IMG/VR virus record: IMGVR_UViG_3300042731_005626
Location: 1 to 21,658 of that record
Direction: 5' to 3' (one strand)
Source of the DNA: a virus
Length of the DNA: 21,658 nucleotides
The translations under genes and the position numbers were made by a program. This document shows, piece by piece, positions 19,181 through 21,658 of the stretch; position 1 is the stretch's first letter; each line of letters starts with the position of its first letter. The notes beneath the pieces were generated by a model. That model did not search any database. It was not told the DNA's origin and worked only from the letters and a program-made list of their open reading frames with translations.

Positions 19181-19210
19181 TTGACGAAAAATAAACTACT
19201 ATGGTACAAT
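19181..19210 (+). promoter_or_regulatory. Promoter of the 19410 gene
   Basis: TTGACG (19181-19186), an 18-base spacer and TACAAT (19205-19210) with TGG before it (extended -10). Transcription would start near 19217, leaving a leader of about 190 bases. Confidence 0.75.
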
Positions 19211-19216
19211 ATAGTC

Positions 19217-19409
19217 ACTAAAGCATCTTATGTAAACAATTAAATCAACAAGTTTCGTCATTAAGTCGATTCGATTAAAAGTTTATGTAGATATTTAGCA
19301 TTTCAGGCAATTTAATGAATCTTTTCATTGGAAGAAAAGAAGACAAATTGTATTAATAGTTTATTTTCGTGTTTAATTTTTCATTTTAAATAAATAAAGA
19401 GGTGGTTTA
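19217..19409 (+). promoter_or_regulatory. Long 5' leader of the 19410 gene
   Basis: This segment has no ORF and is less AT-simple than other gaps. It can form ATCT / AGAT with TAAAC / GTTTA across about 60 bases (19228-19295) and a TCTTTTC / GAAAAGA hairpin (about 19319-19340). AGGTGG precedes the start codon. It may be a structured leader that affects translation or stability of an abundant virion mRNA; no known riboswitch is recognised. Confidence 0.4.
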
Positions 19410-19925
19410 ATGACAACTATAAGGCGTGTTGATGGTATTTATATTAAATCACAAGCAGGTAGTAGTTCTGTAGTAATTGAAAGACCTGCAGATACTACAG
19501 CATATACGGCAGGTGATGTAGTAGGTACAAGTCCAGCGACTAATTTAGAATTTACTAATATTTCACCAGAAGCAGCACAACATTTTTATATAACGGATGC
19601 AAAAATAGAAATTGAAAAATCAAGTGTTCCTGCAGGTATGAGTTCATTTACATTACACTTATATAATGCAGCACCGACAGCAATCGCAGATAATTCAGCA
19701 TGGACATTATTGTTGGCTGATGGTGGAAAATATTTAGGAAGTATTCAATTTAGTACTCCTGTAGACTTAGGTACTACTTTAGTTTATTGGAAGAATAATA
19801 TCAATATTAAAAGAAAATTAGCTACATCAAGTACAAGTATTTACGGTAACCTTGTTACTGATACAGGTTGGACGCCTGCAAGTGGAGATATAATAAATAT
19901 AGGTTTAGAGACAGTAGGTGCATAA
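19410..19925 (+). CDS. Virion-type beta-rich protein (possible capsid decoration protein)
   Basis: This 171-residue protein has the pattern of a conserved phage protein I associate with structural gene clusters: SSVVIERPADTTAYTAGDVV near the start, AQHFYITDAKIEIEKSSV, FTLHLYNAAPTAIADNSAWT, KYLGSIQFSTPVDLGTTLVY, STSIYGNLVTDTGWTPASGD. It is beta-rich, Ser/Thr/Gly-rich, and has no signal peptide or membrane segment. AGGTGG lies 6 bases before the ATG. A dedicated promoter and long leader suggest high expression. It directly precedes the BspA-repeat gene (1-base gap). Decoration or head-fibre function is inference. Confidence 0.75.
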   Translation: MTTIRRVDGIYIKSQAGSSSVVIERPADTTAYTAGDVVGTSPATNLEFTNISPEAAQHFYITDAKIEIEKSSVPAGMSSFTLHLYNAAPTAIADNSAWTLLLADGGKYLGSIQFSTPVDLGTTLVYWKNNINIKRKLATSSTSIYGNLVTDTGWTPASGDIINIGLETVGA

Positions 19926-19926
19926 A

Positions 19927-21453
19927 ATGTATAGTTCAAAAAGAATAAGATTGATGGGAAACCCAGGATATTCTATGCAAACCTGGAAAACAGATAATTT
20001 ATCTGCAGGTTCTAGTAATAATAATCAAATTAAATTACCTTTAATTGCAACAGGTAGTTATTTATTTGTTGTTGACTGGGGTGATGGTTCAAGTGATTAT
20101 ATAGATACTTGGAATCAAGCAGAAACAACACATACATATGCATCTATAGGAACTTATGATATTACGATTGATGGAAAATGTTATGGGTGGAAGTTTAATA
20201 ATTCAGGAGATAAACTTAAATTATTAAGTGTAGACAGATGGGGTAATGATTTTAAATTAGATGTGAATGGCAGTCAATTTTATGGGTGTTCAAATTTAAT
20301 AATTAATGCTGATGATGAATTAGATATAGGTATTTCTACAGATTTAAGTCAATGCTTTAGAGCATGTACAGGTTTAACTAATAATCCTATTAAATTTAAA
20401 GATACTAGTAATGTTACTACTTTATGGGCTTGTTTTTATGGTTGTAATAATTTTAATGGTAATTTAAATACATTAACGACAGAAAGTGTTCAATATTTGA
20501 GTGATATGTTCGGTGAATGCCATGTGTTTAATCAACCAGTTAATCACTTTGATACTAGTAATGTAACGAGTATGTACGCAATGTTTTATGCATGTGCAAA
20601 ATTTAATCAACCTGTTAATAACTGGAATACAAGCAATTTAACTAATATGGTTTCTTTATTTAATGGATGTGCGGTTTTTAACCAATCGGTTAGTAATTTT
20701 GATACTTCTGGTTGTTCTGATATGTACGCTATTTTCAATGGCTGTGCAGAATTTAATCAAAGTGTAAGCAATTTTGATACTAGTAGTGTTACAAATATGA
20801 CTTACATGTTCAGAGATTGCGTAAAATTTAATCAAAGTATAAGCAATTTTGATACTTCTAGTGTTACGGTTATGGTTGGTACTTTTTATGGTTGTAAAGT
20901 GTTTAATCAGTCAGTTAGTAATTTTGATACTAGTAGTGTTACTGATATGTATGCAATGTTTTATAATTGCTTTGATTTCAATCAATCAATTAGTAATTTT
21001 AATACGGCAAATGTAACTAATATGGCTTTATTATTTTATGGTTGCCATAGTTTTAATCAAAGTGTAAGTAATTTTAATACATCAAATGTTACTATTATGA
21101 ATGGAATGTTTCAATATTGTACTGTGTTTAATCAATCATTAAGTACATTTGATACAAGTAAGGTTACTACTATGAATAGCATGTTCGCGTATTCGCCAAA
21201 CTTTAATCAAGATATATCTAATTTTAATTTAGAAGCATGTACCAGCATTAGATATATGTTTTATGCTTCTACAGGTTGGTCAACTGCCAATTATGATGCT
21301 TTCTTAATAGAGATTGCAACAAATCAAAATGTTGTCGATTCATTAATATTTGATTGTGCCAGTCGTTATACATTAGGAGGAGCGGCGGCAGCAGCAAGGG
21401 CTGACTTAATAGCAACTGATTTGTGGACAATTAATGATTTAGGAGGTGTGTAG
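19927..21453 (+). CDS. PKD-like domain plus BspA (DUF285) repeat protein, likely phage adhesin
   Basis: This 508-residue protein has, after a short N-terminus, a PKD-like domain (about residues 35-85) with FVVDWGDGSS, THTYASIGTYDITI. A transition region follows (to about 150), then 11 consecutive 25-residue DUF285/BspA repeats (residues 176-450) of the form FNQSVSNFDTSSVTNM followed by an MF-type turn and a Cys in most units; a degenerate unit precedes them. The C-terminus (residues 451-508, NYDAFLIEIATNQNVVD, AAARADLIATDLWTINDLGG) matches the usual end of such phage proteins. I start at ATG 19927; a GTG at 19918 is in frame but would overlap the previous stop. BspA repeats are used in bacterial surface and host-binding proteins; receptor binding here is inference. 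Confidence 0.82.
   Translation: MYSSKRIRLMGNPGYSMQTWKTDNLSAGSSNNNQIKLPLIATGSYLFVVDWGDGSSDYIDTWNQAETTHTYASIGTYDITIDGKCYGWKFNNSGDKLKLLSVDRWGNDFKLDVNGSQFYGCSNLIINADDELDIGISTDLSQCFRACTGLTNNPIKFKDTSNVTTLWACFYGCNNFNGNLNTLTTESVQYLSDMFGECHVFNQPVNHFDTSNVTSMYAMFYACAKFNQPVNNWNTSNLTNMVSLFNGCAVFNQSVSNFDTSGCSDMYAIFNGCAEFNQSVSNFDTSSVTNMTYMFRDCVKFNQSISNFDTSSVTVMVGTFYGCKVFNQSVSNFDTSSVTDMYAMFYNCFDFNQSISNFNTANVTNMALLFYGCHSFNQSVSNFNTSNVTIMNGMFQYCTVFNQSLSTFDTSKVTTMNSMFAYSPNFNQDISNFNLEACTSIRYMFYASTGWSTANYDAFLIEIATNQNVVDSLIFDCASRYTLGGAAAAARADLIATDLWTINDLGGV
20452..21276 (+). repeat. Eleven 75-bp coding repeats (DUF285/BspA units)
   Basis: Eleven in-frame 75-base units each encode 25 residues. The central units (about 20750-21100) are the most alike, suggesting recent expansion by unequal recombination. 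Nine consecutive units carry Cys at the same position; the last two have Ser there. Confidence 0.9.
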
Positions 21454-21658
21454 ATGCCATATAATAAAGCACCAGATAGAATTAAGGGTTTACCTTCCCA
21501 TGCAAAGGATATATGGGTTGCTGCCTTCAATAGTGCATATAAGCAATATAAAGGTGATGAAGAAAAAAGTAATGCTACAGCATGGGCAGCAGTAAAAAAA
21601 GCAGGTTATAAAAAGACTGAAAAAGGATGGGTAAAAGCATCAGAAAATTTTTATTATA
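21454..21658 (+). CDS. ChaB-family protein, N-terminal part (runs off the window)
   Basis: The first 68 codons are present. The sequence reads MPYNKAPDRIKGLPSHAKDI, then WVAAFNSAYKQYKGDEEKSN, TAWAAVKKAGYKKTEKGWVK. These are the hallmarks of ChaB: a P-P-x-hydrophobic start, LPxHAxxIWxxAFNxA, AxxxAWxAVKxxY. In tailed phages ChaB-like segments occur either alone or as the N-terminus of a head-maturation protease. The end of the window prevents telling these apart. AGGAGG lies 7 bases before the ATG, one base after the TAG of the BspA gene. Its position after portal and virion genes fits a head-maturation module. Confidence 0.85.
   Translation, partial: MPYNKAPDRIKGLPSHAKDIWVAAFNSAYKQYKGDEEKSNATAWAAVKKAGYKKTEKGWVKASENFYY

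Noticed and set aside
10546-19311. 13-mer CATTTCAGGCAAT shared by 10546-10558 (minus) and 19299-19311 (plus)
   Set aside because: A few 13-mer matches are expected by chance between both strands of a window this size, and the flanks show only weak similarity.

Overview
The window looks like a stretch of a tailed double-stranded DNA phage (or prophage) genome from a low-GC Gram-positive host, probably Bacillota. The evidence is the very AT-rich sequence, strong GGAGG-type ribosome binding sites, tightly packed genes, and recognisable phage genes: terminase small and large subunits, a Mu gp29-like portal, an AntA/AntB antirepressor, the start of a ChaB-family gene and several virion-type beta-rich proteins. 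I see no integrase, tRNA, rRNA, CRISPR array or insertion sequence. The major capsid gene is not in the window.

Layout. (1) 24-1593, minus: a regulatory operon (ribbon-helix-helix protein, antirepressor, membrane-anchored protein) behind a TTGACA-17-TAAGAT promoter with ACGTGT repeats upstream. (2) 1964-3733, plus: three virion-type genes, including a DNRLRE protein with six 22-residue repeats. (3) 3849-10334, minus: a long operon of about 16 small, mostly unrecognised genes, one with a J-domain, ending at a strong terminator. Nearly every gene or small gene block is separated from the next by an RNA hairpin cassette. (4) 10335-11990: a leader and control region of about 1.65 kb without convincing genes, with two near-identical outward-facing promoter/operator modules, iteron-like repeats and several dyads. 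(5) 11991-13590, plus: small membrane, unknown and zinc-ribbon genes, ending at a terminator. (6) 13753-14407, plus: two small unknown genes and a terminator. (7) 14562-19167, plus: packaging and portal module. (8) 19410-21658, plus: a virion-type beta protein, a PKD plus BspA-repeat protein and the start of a ChaB gene.

Interpretation. The divergent modules at 10.8 and 11.9 kb probably drive the leftward and rightward early operons in concert under one DNA-binding regulator. The packaging and virion genes have their own promoters, some with extended -10 elements. The strongest unexplained signal is the family of stem-loops in the leftward operon. The stems differ in sequence but stay paired, the loops are similar (mostly GTCAAA, GTCACA or GTTAAA read on the coding strand), a second AGTCC/GGACT dyad often follows, and the ribosome-binding leader is nearly constant. 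I infer a repeated RNA element for processing, translational control or gene-cassette exchange; the sequence alone does not say which.

All calls come from reading the sequence; no database search was run. Most leftward-operon proteins are unrecognised.
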